From Lachnospiraceae bacterium (GTDB lineage: Bacteria; Bacillota; Clostridia; Lachnospirales; Lachnospiraceae): a stretch of DNA of 16,235 nucleotides. The stretch is taken from NCBI GenBank assembly GCA_017380975.1, contig JAFOCX010000085.1:1-16235 (forward strand), read 5' to 3'. Position numbers and translations under genes: made by a program. The first letter of the stretch is position 1; every line of letters starts with the position of its first letter. Below are positions 6,523 to 13,501 of this stretch, piece after piece. The notes beneath the pieces were generated by a model that searched no databases, was not told the origin of the DNA, and saw only the letters and a program-made list of their open reading frames with translations.

Positions 6523-8433
6523 TTATTTGGTGCAGGTCAGAACCGTTGTGGAGATCGGAGCGACTTCTACACTGCCTGTTTTCTGCGCAAGTACACTTGT
6601 GCCTGCCAGATCATCATGGATCATAAGATCCCAGGTTCCTGCCGGAAGCTCCACGGAAACGGACTCGGAAGAAGCATTGAAGATCAGGAAAAGATCCTGT
6701 GCTTCATCCTGTACGCGGTAAAGGACTGCGTGCTGATTTCTGAACGGGATCATCTGCACGGAATGGAAAACGTCCTTGCGAAGCTGATTGCGAAGAGCCT
6801 TATGAGCCTTACGGAATGCGATCAGACCGCGGTAGTATTCGATGGTCTTGCTGTGCTCCGGTTTGGAGAGGTTATCCCAGCGGATCGCGTTGACTTCATC
6901 CGGGGAACGATAGCTGTTTTCATCAAAGCCGCCGTTGCCGTCCGGTTTGGTGCGGAGCATTTCCTCACCTGCGTGGAAGAACGGAATACCCTGAGACAGG
7001 ATGGAAAATGCAGCAGCCAGGCGGTTCATGCGGATGCGGTCTTCCTCTGAATTGTTCGGAGCAGTCAGTGCAATGCGGTCGAACAAGGTATGGTTATCGT
7101 GGCAGGACACGTAGTTGATGCACTGGTACGGTTCTGCTGCCCAGGTCGGCATGCCCATGAAACATGCATTCAGGATTTCTTTGGATGTCGGAACCCCATT
7201 GATATATCCCGGTGCTGTATGATCCTGGATCTTACCGCGAAGCAGGTCGCGGATCGTATCGTTAAAGAAGGAGAACGCCGGCATTTTTACAGAGTTTGGC
7301 TGAATTGCCAGAGCAACGTCTGCTTTTGTCAGTTCGGTCGGCATATCCCAGCCTTCGCCGTAGAAGATCACATTCGGATGTTTCTTGTGAACCTCGGTTG
7401 TGATCTCATTCATCGTCTGCACATCGATCAGACCTACCAGATCGAAACGGAAGCCGTCAATGTGGTATTCGTCAGCCCAGTAGCAAACGCTGTCCACGAG
7501 ATACTTGCGGACCATATTTCTCTCAGAAGCGGTATCATTTCCGCAGACGGAACCGTTGGACCAGACACCCTCTGCATTGATACGGCTGAAATAACCCGGA
7601 ACAATTTTATTGAAACAGAATTCCGGACCATCATAAACATGGTTGTATACCACGTCCATGACAACACTGAGTCCGTTGTCGTGGAGTGTTTTAACCATCT
7701 GCTTCATCTCTGCAACACGAACCTCGCCATGGTAAGGATCTGTGGAGAAGGAGCCTTCCGGAGTGTTGAAGTTTACCGGATCGTAACCCCAGTTATACTG
7801 CGGGAGCGCGAGGCTCTCATCCGTAAATCCGTAATCATATACCGGAAGAAGATGGATGTGAGTAACGCCTAAATTTTTAATATAATCAAGTCCGGTGGAG
7901 TGACCGTCCGGAGTTGTGGTTCCAGTCTCTGCAAGACCAAGGAACTTGCCCTTGTTCTGAATTCCGGAATATTCATTCATACTCAGGTCGCGAACATGAA
8001 GTTCGTAGATCACAGAGTCAGTGATCGCCTTGTCGAAGTTTGGATCTTTATCCTGGTCCCAGCCTTCCGGATCGGTAGTTCTGTGGTTCAGGATCATGGC
8101 ACGGTGGCCGTTGATTCCGGTTGTACGTGCATACGGATCGCAGGCTTCTACTTCCTGTCCGTCTACGTTTACCAGATATGTGTAATATACACCGTTCAGA
8201 TCGCCGGTTTTTGCGGCGGTCCAGGTACCCTGGATATCGCGGGTCATGGAAATGGTTTCCATAAGGTCTGCGGCATCCGGATTTCCGCTTTTATACAGAC
8301 GGATCACAACCGAATCGGCTGTCGGTGCCCAGAGGCGGAAGAAGGTCTGCTCCGGAGACCATGTGGTTCCGAGATCGCTGCCTGTGTAAGTATATGCCTT
8401 TTCAAAATCTGCAGAATTGTAAATCTCAAACAT
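6523..8433 (-). CDS. pulA: Type I pullulanase (GH13_14)
   Basis: A 636-residue debranching enzyme that hydrolyses alpha-1,6 linkages in pullulan and branched maltodextrins. There is no signal peptide, so it acts in the cytoplasm. An N-terminal CBM48-like domain (about 15-110, with FFRLWAPTADSVVIRLY) precedes the GH13 barrel. The type I pullulanase hallmark YNWGYDP is at 213-219. Catalytic residues are nucleophile Asp331 in GFRFDLVG, acid/base Glu360 in YGEGWD and Asp446 in SCHDNH. A short beta-domain ends the protein. It is somewhat shorter than many Bacillus homologues (around 700). ATG 8433 has AGGAG 9 bases upstream. It is convergent with the malQ operon and divergent from the GH13_31 gene, sharing their control sites. 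Confidence 0.96.
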   Translation of the reverse strand: MFEIYNSADFEKAYTYTGSDLGTTWSPEQTFFRLWAPTADSVVIRLYKSGNPDAADLMETISMTRDIQGTWTAAKTGDLNGVYYTYLVNVDGQEVEACDPYARTTGINGHRAMILNHRTTDPEGWDQDKDPNFDKAITDSVIYELHVRDLSMNEYSGIQNKGKFLGLAETGTTTPDGHSTGLDYIKNLGVTHIHLLPVYDYGFTDESLALPQYNWGYDPVNFNTPEGSFSTDPYHGEVRVAEMKQMVKTLHDNGLSVVMDVVYNHVYDGPEFCFNKIVPGYFSRINAEGVWSNGSVCGNDTASERNMVRKYLVDSVCYWADEYHIDGFRFDLVGLIDVQTMNEITTEVHKKHPNVIFYGEGWDMPTELTKADVALAIQPNSVKMPAFSFFNDTIRDLLRGKIQDHTAPGYINGVPTSKEILNACFMGMPTWAAEPYQCINYVSCHDNHTLFDRIALTAPNNSEEDRIRMNRLAAAFSILSQGIPFFHAGEEMLRTKPDGNGGFDENSYRSPDEVNAIRWDNLSKPEHSKTIEYYRGLIAFRKAHKALRNQLRKDVFHSVQMIPFRNQHAVLYRVQDEAQDLFLIFNASSESVSVELPAGTWDLMIHDDLAGTSVLAQKTGSVEVAPISTTVLTCTK

Positions 8434-8521
8434 AAGTGTGTTCTCCTTTTAAAAGTAAAAGTATTCATAATAGTCTGCTGGTTCCATCATATCATAAGGT
8501 TTTCAGAAATGCAAAATAAAT

Positions 8522-8537
8522 GTTTCGTTGAATTTCG
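8522..8537 (+). promoter_or_regulatory. Putative operator C: GTTTCG/ATTTCG at 10-bp spacing
   Basis: GTTTCG (8522-8527) and ATTTCG (8532-8537) repeat at 10 bp. Seen from the pullulanase strand it reads CGAAAT then CGAAAC and falls a few bases downstream of the candidate start for that gene, matching the position of sites B and F relative to their promoters. Confidence 0.45.
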
Positions 8538-8549
8538 GTAAAAAGTAAA

Positions 8550-8579
8550 ATTATACAAAAACAACAAAATTATAGAAAA
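8550..8579 (-). promoter_or_regulatory. Candidate promoter of the pullulanase gene
   Basis: On the minus strand a TATAAT box (8555-8550) lies ahead of operator C. The -35 region is poor (TTTTCT or TTTCTA at 17-18 bases), so activity is uncertain. A second perfect TATAAT lies 19 bases upstream (8574-8569) and a TATGAT nearer the gene; neither has a good -35. The predicted leader is about 110 bases. Confidence 0.35.
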
Positions 8580-8623
8580 ATATTAGGAGTAATGCTGAAA
8601 AAATGGGTTCAAACGAATGGTTA

Positions 8624-8652
8624 TTGACGGAAAAACGGAAAGATAATATACT
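8624..8652 (+). promoter_or_regulatory. Sigma-70-like promoter of the GH13_31 alpha-glucosidase gene
   Basis: TTGACG (8624-8629), a 17-bp spacer, then TATACT (8647-8652). Including the spacer it matches the GH133-operon promoter at about 21 of 29 positions, suggesting a shared ancestry or constraint. The predicted start is near 8659, about 39 bases ahead of the ATG. Confidence 0.75.
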
Positions 8653-8666
8653 AAACATTGCGAAAC
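8651..8666 (+). promoter_or_regulatory. Putative operator D: CTAAAC/CGAAAC at 10-bp spacing
   Basis: CTAAAC (8651-8656) and CGAAAC (8661-8666) repeat at 10 bp and overlap the end of the -10 box and the predicted start site. Binding here would exclude RNA polymerase. It is oriented opposite to site C, 129 bp away. Confidence 0.5.
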
Positions 8667-8697
8667 AATAATAGAATAGAAGGGGAGAAGTTGGTTT

Positions 8698-10338
8698 ATG
8701 GCTAAAGTAGTATTAGATAAAAGCAAACGTGACTGGTGGAAGTCTGCTGTATTTTATCAGATTTATCCGAAGAGCTTTCAGGATACAACCGGAAGCGGAG
8801 TCGGTGACCTGCGCGGCATCATCTCCAAACTGGATTATCTTGAACATCTGGGCATTGATGGAATCTGGCTTTCTCCGGTTTGTGCATCTCCGCAGGTAGA
8901 TAATGGATATGATATTTCCGATTATTGTGCCATCGATCCGATGTTCGGTACGATGGAAGATATGGAAGAGCTGATCGCGGAAGCAAAAAAACGCGGTATC
9001 TCCATTATTTTTGACCTGGTACTGAACCACAGCTCGGATCAGCATGCGTGGTTCAAAGAGGCTTTAAAAGGAAAAGACAATCCGTATCACGATTATTATA
9101 TTTGGAGAGACGGAGATGAGAATACTCCGCCGAACGACATGCGTGCAACGTTTGGAGGTTCTGCATGGACTTATATTCCGCATCTGAAAGAATGGTATTT
9201 CCATCAGTTTGCAGTGGAACAGCCGGATCTCAACTGGGAAAACCCGGCGATGCGTAAAGATATTTACAATATGATCCGTTTCTGGGTAGAAAAGGGGATC
9301 GAAGGGTTCCGTCTGGACGTAATTGACCAGATCGGAAAAGATCCGGATCTTCAGATCACCTGCAACGGACCGAAACTTCATGATTATTTCCGAGAGTTAT
9401 CCCGTGAAGCATTTATTGAAGAAGGAATTGTTTCTGTCGGTGAGGCATGGGGCGCCAATACGGAGCGTGCAAAACTCTACAGTGCGCCGGACGGAAGTGA
9501 GCTTTCCATGGTATTCCAGTTCGAGCATATCTGCTTAGACCAGGAACCGGGAAAAGATAAGTGGGACATGATCCCACTGAGCCTTCCGAAGTTAAAGGAC
9601 TGTTACTGCCGCTGGCAGCAGGAACTTCACGGATGCGGCTGGAACAGCCTGTTTATGAACAATCATGATCTTCCACGTGTGGTTTCCAGATGGGGCAATG
9701 ATAAAGAATATCGCGTGGAATCCGCAAAGATGCTGGCGACCATGCTGCATGGAATGGAAGGAACTCCGTACATTTACCAAGGCGAAGAGATTGGCATGAC
9801 CAATATCTGCCTTCCGATCGAACGACATGTGGATCTGGAAACTCTGAATGTTTACAATGAGCGTATCGCCCTCGGTTATGCTCCGGAAGCGGTGATGAAT
9901 TCCATTCATGCGAGAAGCCGTGACAACGGACGTACACCGATGCAGTGGACAGCCGGAGTAAACGCAGGATTTACAGAGGGAACTCCATGGATCTCTGTGA
10001 ATGAAAATTATACAGAGATCAATGCAGAAGCAGCTCTGAATGATCAGGATTCCGTGTTCCATTATTATAAGAAGCTGATCGATCTGCGCAAGACATATCC
10101 GATTTTCCGTGACGGAAGTTTTACACTGCTTTGTCCGGAGGATGAGAAGGTGTTTGCTTACACTCGTGACACAGAGGATGCCCATCTTCTGGTTGTCTGC
10201 AACTTTACAGACGAGACCATGGAGTTTGAGGTTCCGGAAGAGTATCACGGTTCTGAGATGCTGATCGGCAACTATCGTGAATTTGCACCGGAGCTTCGTC
10301 CGTACGAAGCTGTGATGCTTTATTACGAAAACAACTAA
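8698..10338 (+). CDS. Cytoplasmic GH13_31 alpha-glucosidase (oligo-1,6-glucosidase type)
   Basis: A 546-residue enzyme without a signal peptide that hydrolyses terminal alpha-glucosides of short oligosaccharides. GH13 regions: QPDLNW, nucleophile Asp207 in GFRLDVID, acid/base Glu249 in VGEAWG, and Asp324 in NNHDLPR, plus the subfamily signature GTPYIYQGEEIGMTN. Val208 after the nucleophile is the residue usually linked to alpha-1,6 preference (isomaltose, panose), where maltases carry Thr or Ala. The loop DTTGSGVGDLRG (29-40) departs from the calcium-binding DxNxDGxGD of most oligo-1,6-glucosidases and resembles trehalose-6-phosphate hydrolase (TreC). The maltodextrin setting and the absence of a PTS favour an alpha-glucosidase, but TreC activity is not excluded. 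The start is ATG 8698 with AGGGGAG about 10 bases ahead. Confidence 0.9.
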   Translation: MAKVVLDKSKRDWWKSAVFYQIYPKSFQDTTGSGVGDLRGIISKLDYLEHLGIDGIWLSPVCASPQVDNGYDISDYCAIDPMFGTMEDMEELIAEAKKRGISIIFDLVLNHSSDQHAWFKEALKGKDNPYHDYYIWRDGDENTPPNDMRATFGGSAWTYIPHLKEWYFHQFAVEQPDLNWENPAMRKDIYNMIRFWVEKGIEGFRLDVIDQIGKDPDLQITCNGPKLHDYFRELSREAFIEEGIVSVGEAWGANTERAKLYSAPDGSELSMVFQFEHICLDQEPGKDKWDMIPLSLPKLKDCYCRWQQELHGCGWNSLFMNNHDLPRVVSRWGNDKEYRVESAKMLATMLHGMEGTPYIYQGEEIGMTNICLPIERHVDLETLNVYNERIALGYAPEAVMNSIHARSRDNGRTPMQWTAGVNAGFTEGTPWISVNENYTEINAEAALNDQDSVFHYYKKLIDLRKTYPIFRDGSFTLLCPEDEKVFAYTRDTEDAHLLVVCNFTDETMEFEVPEEYHGSEMLIGNYREFAPELRPYEAVMLYYENN

Positions 10339-10345
10339 AAAACAA

Positions 10346-10361
10346 CGAAACTTTACGAAAA
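10346..10361 (+). promoter_or_regulatory. Putative operator E: CGAAAC/CGAAAA at 10-bp spacing
   Basis: CGAAAC (10346-10351) and CGAAAA (10356-10361) repeat at 10 bp. A further CGAAAA at 10326 falls on the same 10-bp phase, inside the end of the alpha-glucosidase gene. The 14-mer AAACTTTACGAAAA is identical to one in site B. It lies about 130 bp upstream of the malE -35 box. Confidence 0.5.
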
Positions 10362-10379
10362 ATTTTGGCGCTAAAATTT
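10360..10379. repeat. AT-rich inverted repeat downstream of the alpha-glucosidase gene
   Basis: AAATTTTGGCGCTAAAATTT is palindromic except for one G/T pair. It directly abuts site E. As RNA the stem would be weak, with no U-tract after it, so it is a poor terminator; a protein binding site or chance are alternatives. Confidence 0.4.
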
Positions 10380-10483
10380 CGGACATATGATGTTTGAAAG
10401 GTATAAATGCAAAAAAGGCGCAAAGGCATCCATATTTGCACATTTTGGACAAAAAAATGTACAAAAGTTCGTCTATTTACAGG

Positions 10484-10513
10484 TTGACGTTTCCAGATAT
10501 GGAGTGGTATACT
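10484..10513 (+). promoter_or_regulatory. Sigma-70-like promoter of the malE operon
   Basis: TTGACG (10484-10489), an 18-bp spacer, then TATACT (10508-10513). The predicted start is near 10520, giving a leader of about 174 bases. The boxes match those ahead of the GH133 operon and the GH13_31 gene. Confidence 0.7.
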
Positions 10514-10524
10514 TTATTTAATTT

Positions 10525-10561
10525 GTTTACAAAAGTTTTGTAGAGTTTCGTAAAAGTTTAG
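10525..10561 (+). promoter_or_regulatory. Putative operator F: four GTTT repeats phased at 10-11 bp
   Basis: GTTTAC (10525), GTTTTG (10535), GTTTCG (10545) and GTTTAG (10556) follow one another at 10, 10 and 11 bp, starting about 5 bases after the predicted transcription start. The best unit, GTTTCG, is the same hexamer as in sites A and C. It may bind more than one repressor dimer or give bent DNA. Confidence 0.45.
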
Positions 10562-10567
10562 AAACGC

Positions 10568-10652
10568 AGAAAGAGTATACTCTTTCTATGTTCTCACTTC
10601 CTTGTGAGAACATAATCTCTTTGGCTTCCACAGAATCAGTATGGGATTCTGT
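10568..10652 (+). other. malE mRNA leader with three consecutive hairpins
   Basis: Hairpin 1 is a perfect 20-bp palindrome, AGAAAGAGTATACTCTTTCT (10568-10587). Hairpin 2 has 11-bp perfect arms (10587-10597 and 10604-10614) around a TTCCTT loop. Hairpin 3 has 8-bp perfect arms (10630-10637 and 10645-10652). None is followed by a U-tract, so they are not simple terminators; mRNA protection or a regulatory leader is likelier. I do not recognise a known riboswitch. Confidence 0.55.
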
Positions 10653-10693
10653 TGACGCATAAATCATTATTATAATTCAGGAGGTATAGTAAA

Positions 10694-11980
10694 ATGAAAA
10701 AATTAGTTTCCACACTGTTAGTTTCTTCTATGGCACTCTCCCTCGTTGGATGTGGCGCTCCGAAGGCACCGGCAGCAGCAACAGCAGCTCCGGCAGCTAC
10801 ACAGGCAGCAGCAGAGGCAACAACAGCAGCTCCGGCAGGTCCGGAAGCAATCACACTTAAAGTATGGGCACCGCAGGTTGACCAGGTTGACGAGAACAGC
10901 TGGATCAACGTAATGATCCCGAAATTCGAGGAAGCTCATCCGGAGTACGATATTACATGGGATATCGGTGTATGTGGTGAAGGTGATGCAGCATCTATCG
11001 TTAAGAATGACCCGGCAGCAGCTGCTGACGTATTCTTCTATGCTAACGACCAGATGGGTACACTGATCGAGGCTGGCGCTTTATCCAAACTTGGCGGTTC
11101 CTACCTTGAGACAGTACAGAACAACTTCTCCCAGACACACGTAGATCTTCTTACATATACAGACGGTGGTGTTTACGGTTTCCCGACATCCCCGAACACA
11201 TGGTTCATGTGGTATAACAAAGAGACATTCAACGAGGAAGATATCAAGAACATCGGCACAATGCTTGAAAAAGGCGTTGTATCCTTCCCGATGGACAACT
11301 CCTGGTACACAGGTACATTCTTCTTCGGCGTTGGCGCTACAGTATTCGGACCGCAGGGTGTTGATGCAGAAGCTGGTATCGACTTCAGCTCTGACCTTTG
11401 CGTAGAAGCTACAAAATACATGGCAGAGATGGTTAAGAGCCCGAACTTCGTGAACGACGTTGACGGTATCGGCGTTGCAGGTATGAAAGACGGTTCCATC
11501 CAGGCTATGTTCTCCGGTGACTGGGATCAGCCGGCTCTTTACGAGTCCCTTGGTGACAAACTTGGCTGTGCAGTTCTTCCGAAGTTCACAATGAACGGTA
11601 CAGATTACCAGATGAAGTCCTTCGCTTCCAACAAAGCGGTTGGTGTTAACCCGAACGCGAAGTTCCCGAAGGCAGCTATGCAGCTTGCACAGTTCCTCAC
11701 ATCTCCGGAAGCTCTTTTAAGCCGTTATGAGCTCAGCGGTTACACACCGGCTGCTTCCGCATGTGCAGAAGAAGAAGCAATCAAATCCAACCCGACAGTT
11801 GCTACACTGAACGCTCAGATGGCAAACACAATCGCTCAGCCGGTACTTGCTGAGATGGCTAACTTCTGGGATCCGGTTAAGAACTTTGGTCTTAACATCC
11901 TCAACGGTTCCATCACAGCAGACAACGCGAAAGAGATGCTTGATGCTACAATGCAGCTCCTCAACAGCAACGGTCTGTAA
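10694..11980 (+). CDS. malE: Maltodextrin ABC transporter substrate-binding lipoprotein
   Basis: A 428-residue extracellular solute-binding protein (family 1). The signal peptide is followed by lipobox SLVGC with Cys20, so the mature protein is lipid-anchored on the outer face of the membrane. A low-complexity Ala/Pro/Thr linker (about 21-50) tethers the binding domain, which opens with ITLKVWAPQVDQVDENSW and includes NTWFMWYNKETF, FSGDWDQP and the C-terminal FWDP region. AGGAGG lies 9 bases ahead of ATG 10694. Nearly all Thr codons I read are ACA, consistent with very high expression. Maltodextrin as ligand is inferred from the MalF/MalG-type permeases and the surrounding glucan enzymes. It is separated from malF by a terminator. 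Confidence 0.92.
   Translation: MKKLVSTLLVSSMALSLVGCGAPKAPAAATAAPAATQAAAEATTAAPAGPEAITLKVWAPQVDQVDENSWINVMIPKFEEAHPEYDITWDIGVCGEGDAASIVKNDPAAAADVFFYANDQMGTLIEAGALSKLGGSYLETVQNNFSQTHVDLLTYTDGGVYGFPTSPNTWFMWYNKETFNEEDIKNIGTMLEKGVVSFPMDNSWYTGTFFFGVGATVFGPQGVDAEAGIDFSSDLCVEATKYMAEMVKSPNFVNDVDGIGVAGMKDGSIQAMFSGDWDQPALYESLGDKLGCAVLPKFTMNGTDYQMKSFASNKAVGVNPNAKFPKAAMQLAQFLTSPEALLSRYELSGYTPAASACAEEEAIKSNPTVATLNAQMANTIAQPVLAEMANFWDPVKNFGLNILNGSITADNAKEMLDATMQLLNSNGL
10779..10838 (+). repeat. Direct repeat within the malE linker
   Basis: The 18-mer CAACAGCAGCTCCGGCAG occurs at 10779-10796 and again at 10821-10838, 42 bp (14 codons) apart and in frame, encoding TAAPA twice. The whole linker is GCA/GCT/ACA-rich, so its length could change by slippage or recombination without a frameshift. 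Confidence 0.7.
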
Positions 11981-12015
11981 TTTGATCTGATTCTCCAGTT
12001 TCAATTAAGGAATCT

Positions 12016-12050
12016 GGCGACGGCCGGATAACCGGTCGTCGCCTTATTTT
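12016..12050 (+). terminator. Intrinsic terminator between malE and malF
   Basis: Arms 12016-12027 (GGCGACGGCCGG) and 12032-12043 pair over 12 bp with one G-U, loop ATAA, then TTATTTT. It is GC-rich and strong. Partial termination here would give more MalE than MalF/MalG, as is common for binding-protein transport operons. Confidence 0.88.
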
Positions 12051-12081
12051 AAATTTACAGGAAATTCCTGTAAATTTAAAA
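12047..12081. repeat. 35-bp perfect palindrome sharing the terminator T-tract
   Basis: Arms 12047-12063 and 12065-12081 are perfect complements around a single central base (12064). The core reads TTTACAGGAAATTCCTGTAAA. The first four T residues are the end of the malE terminator tract, so the two structures share bases. The palindrome ends 28 bases ahead of the malF start. Confidence 0.75.
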
Positions 12082-12109
12082 CGAAATAAACACGAAGGGG
12101 GACGGTATC

Positions 12110-13501
12110 GTGTCTATGAAAGAAACAACGAAACCCATCGCCGCTTATAACCATATCGGTTCTACATCCTTACCGACAGCGTTAAAGAACGGCGGTATCG
12201 TGATTTGGCTCTCCTGCCTGATCATGGGTCTCGGCAACTTTGCTGCAGGACAGCTTGTTAAGGGTCTTCTGTTCCTCGGCATTGAAGCTGCATTTATTTA
12301 TTACATGTACACAAACGGCCTTTACTGGCTGTATATGCTTCCGAGTCTTGGTGATACAGCGACTCAGGAAGTGTGGAACGATGATTTAGGCGTATACGTT
12401 TACGTACAGGGTGACAACTCTCAGCAGATCCTTCTGTTCGCAGTTGCTACGATTGCCATTATCATCGCTTTTGCTGTTGTATGGCAGGAGTCCGTACGCA
12501 GCGGTTACGCAGGTCTCCAGGTAAAACGTTCCGGTCATAAAGCTCCGGGCTTCATGGCAGACTTAAAGTCCTTACTGGACGAAAACATCCACAAACTGTT
12601 AATGTTCCCGCCGTTTGCGATGATCGCGATCTTCACTATGGTACCGCTCGTGTATATGATGTGTATGGCGTTCACAAACTATTCTGCAGTCGGCGATCAC
12701 CTGATCCTGTTTGACTGGGTAGGTCTTCAGAACTTTACAGCTCTGTTCGACTCCACATCTGCGATCGGTAAGCAGTTCGGCAGTGTATTATTATGGACAC
12801 TCATCTGGGCGTTCTTTGCAACATTCCTGAACTTCTTCCTCGGAACATTTATGGCGATGATCATTCAGCGCCCGTCCACACGCTTCAAAGGTATGTGGCG
12901 TACAATCCTTTCCTTAACAATTGCGGTTCCACAGTTCGTATCTCTTATGATCATCCGTAATATGTTCAAGGATAACGGTGCAGTAAATACTCTGCTCCAG
13001 AGCATTGGTGTTCTTGGCCAGGGTGAAGTATTCCCGTTTATGACAGATGCGATCTGGGCAAGAGTGCTCCTGATCGTTGTAAACCTCTGGGTAGGTATTC
13101 CGTACACAGTTATGCAGGTAACCGGTATTCTCCAGAATATCCCGGCAGATCAGTACGAAGCAGCTCGTATCGACGGTGCGAACGTAGTTCAGCAGTTCCG
13201 TTACGTAACACTTCCGTACATGATCTTCGTATTAACTCCGTACATCATTACTCAGTTTACAGGCAACATCAACAACTTCAACATTATCTACCTGCTCACA
13301 GGCGGCGGCCCGACTTACGTTGGTGATTCTGCCGGTCAGACAGACCTGCTTGTTACATGGCTGTACAAGCTGTCCATTGATAAACAGCAGTTCAACATGG
13401 GTGCCGTTATCGGTATCTTCACATTCGTAGTTCTGGCAGCTGTGGCTCTTATTACATACCGGAACTCCGGATCCTATAAGAATGAGGAGGGATTCAAATA
13501 A
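12110..13501 (+). CDS. malF: Maltodextrin ABC transporter permease MalF
   Basis: A 463-residue inner-membrane permease forming the channel with MalG. Hydrophobic segments lie near 28-66 (a helical hairpin), 106-125, 163-187, 223-252, 268-285, 316-340, 368-385 and 432-450. The ATPase-contacting EAA loop is at about 350-369 (EAARIDGANVVQQFRYVTLP). A soluble stretch (about 70-105) separates the N-terminal hairpin from the rest, a plan like MalF of enteric bacteria but with shorter loops. The GTG at 12110 is preferred because GGGGG lies 8 bases ahead; an ATG at 12116 would be 14 bases away and lose two residues. The stop overlaps the malG start by one base (TAATG). Confidence 0.94.
   Translation: MSMKETTKPIAAYNHIGSTSLPTALKNGGIVIWLSCLIMGLGNFAAGQLVKGLLFLGIEAAFIYYMYTNGLYWLYMLPSLGDTATQEVWNDDLGVYVYVQGDNSQQILLFAVATIAIIIAFAVVWQESVRSGYAGLQVKRSGHKAPGFMADLKSLLDENIHKLLMFPPFAMIAIFTMVPLVYMMCMAFTNYSAVGDHLILFDWVGLQNFTALFDSTSAIGKQFGSVLLWTLIWAFFATFLNFFLGTFMAMIIQRPSTRFKGMWRTILSLTIAVPQFVSLMIIRNMFKDNGAVNTLLQSIGVLGQGEVFPFMTDAIWARVLLIVVNLWVGIPYTVMQVTGILQNIPADQYEAARIDGANVVQQFRYVTLPYMIFVLTPYIITQFTGNINNFNIIYLLTGGGPTYVGDSAGQTDLLVTWLYKLSIDKQQFNMGAVIGIFTFVVLAAVALITYRNSGSYKNEEGFK

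Larger units (their letters stand above)
10339..10693. other. Control region and leader upstream of malE (355 bp)
   Basis: This gene-less stretch holds site E, an AT-rich inverted repeat (10360-10379), the malE promoter (10484-10513), a four-fold phased GTTT array (10525-10561) and three leader hairpins (10568-10652). I found no convincing terminator for the preceding alpha-glucosidase gene, so some read-through into malE is possible. A 26-codon ORF at 10407-10487 has no proper ribosome binding site. Confidence 0.6.

Noticed and set aside
7090..7872. Long open frame on the plus strand inside the pullulanase gene (260 codons)
   Set aside because: It is the antisense shadow of a gene with full catalytic motifs; no ribosome binding site and no recognisable domain.
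10418..10447. Possible terminator after the alpha-glucosidase gene (GGCGCAAA with TTTGCAC)
   Set aside because: The stem is about five pairs with a mismatch, the loop is long and the T-run is short; not convincing.
10407..10487. 26-codon ORF in the malE upstream region
   Set aside because: Only a weak AAAGG ahead of it, it ends inside the malE -35 box, and no promoter or conservation can be shown.
10652..10676. TTGACG followed by TATAAT just upstream of malE
   Set aside because: The spacer is only 13 bp and a start at about 10683 would fall inside the Shine-Dalgarno sequence.
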